Shown here: piece by piece, positions 5,544 through 5,555 of the stretch
Layout of the letters: each line of letters opens with the position of its first letter
How positions within the stretch are numbered: position 1 is the first letter of the stretch
NCBI GenBank assembly: GCA_023266245.1
Contig: JAHFRO010000160.1
Span: 1-5,555, forward strand
Direction: 5' to 3'
DNA length: 5,555 bases
DNA from: Betaproteobacteria bacterium
GTDB lineage: Bacteria; Pseudomonadota; Gammaproteobacteria; Burkholderiales; SG8-41
Notes under the pieces: model-generated
The model's input: the letters and a program-made list of their open reading frames with translations, nothing else
Database searches by the model: none
Told to the model about the DNA's origin: nothing
Program-made: the position numbers and the translations under genes

Positions 5544-5555
5544 ATGAACGCCGAT
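5544..5555 (+). CDS. Start of a downstream gene, cut by the window edge
   Basis: Only four codons (M-N-A-D) are visible after a GGAG ribosome-binding site. The GTG overlapping the flavoprotein stop at 5521 is not a competitor because its frame closes after eight codons at the TGA overlapping this ATG (5545-5547). The product cannot be identified from four residues. An iron-sulfur subunit for the flavoprotein is the natural guess from family context, but nothing in the visible sequence shows it. Confidence 0.45.

Overview
The window is GC-rich chromosomal DNA that reads like a betaproteobacterium, most likely a Burkholderiales-type environmental lineage. This rests on codon use with strong G/C at third positions and on two tandem periplasmic Bug-family receptors, a family greatly expanded in that group. 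The assignment is an inference from gene content; no rRNA or other phylogenetic marker is present. All convincing genes lie on the + strand.

Layout: (1) the 3' part of a Bug/TctC-type solute-binding protein gene (1-713), open at the left edge; (2) a 130-nt gap with a possible sigma70-like promoter and a clear Shine-Dalgarno; (3) a complete second Bug/TctC-type receptor with signal peptide (844-1809); (4) a 57-nt gap holding short GTGACGA tandem repeats; (5) the alpha subunit of a two-subunit class I (4Fe-4S) fumarase / L-tartrate dehydratase-type hydro-lyase (1867-2760); (6) a 217-nt AT-richer spacer bounded by inverted CGCCAAGG-type heptamer/octamer arrays; (7) the beta subunit of the same hydro-lyase (2978-3595); (8) a 204-nt spacer of the same architecture, with a 25/26 inverted repeat; (9) a 574-aa fumarate reductase/succinate dehydrogenase-type flavoprotein lacking the covalent-FAD histidine (3800-5524); (10) the first four codons of another gene, with a good ribosome-binding site (5544 onward).

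The genes suggest a carboxylate uptake and C4-dicarboxylate interconversion module. Periplasmic receptors would capture a carboxylate for a tripartite tricarboxylate transporter, whose membrane subunits are not in the window. The hydro-lyase would interconvert fumarate and malate, or dehydrate tartrate or a related hydroxy-acid. The flavoprotein would carry out fumarate/succinate-type redox chemistry on the product or on an analogue. The true substrate cannot be read from the sequence.

The most unusual structure is the pair of roughly 195-bp spacers with TIR-like arms on either side of the beta-subunit gene. They separate genes that would normally be tightly packed and look like two diverged copies of one small palindromic element. 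The flavoprotein also has notable changes: Cys at the usual FAD-His position, a nearby CxC, and a CxxC.
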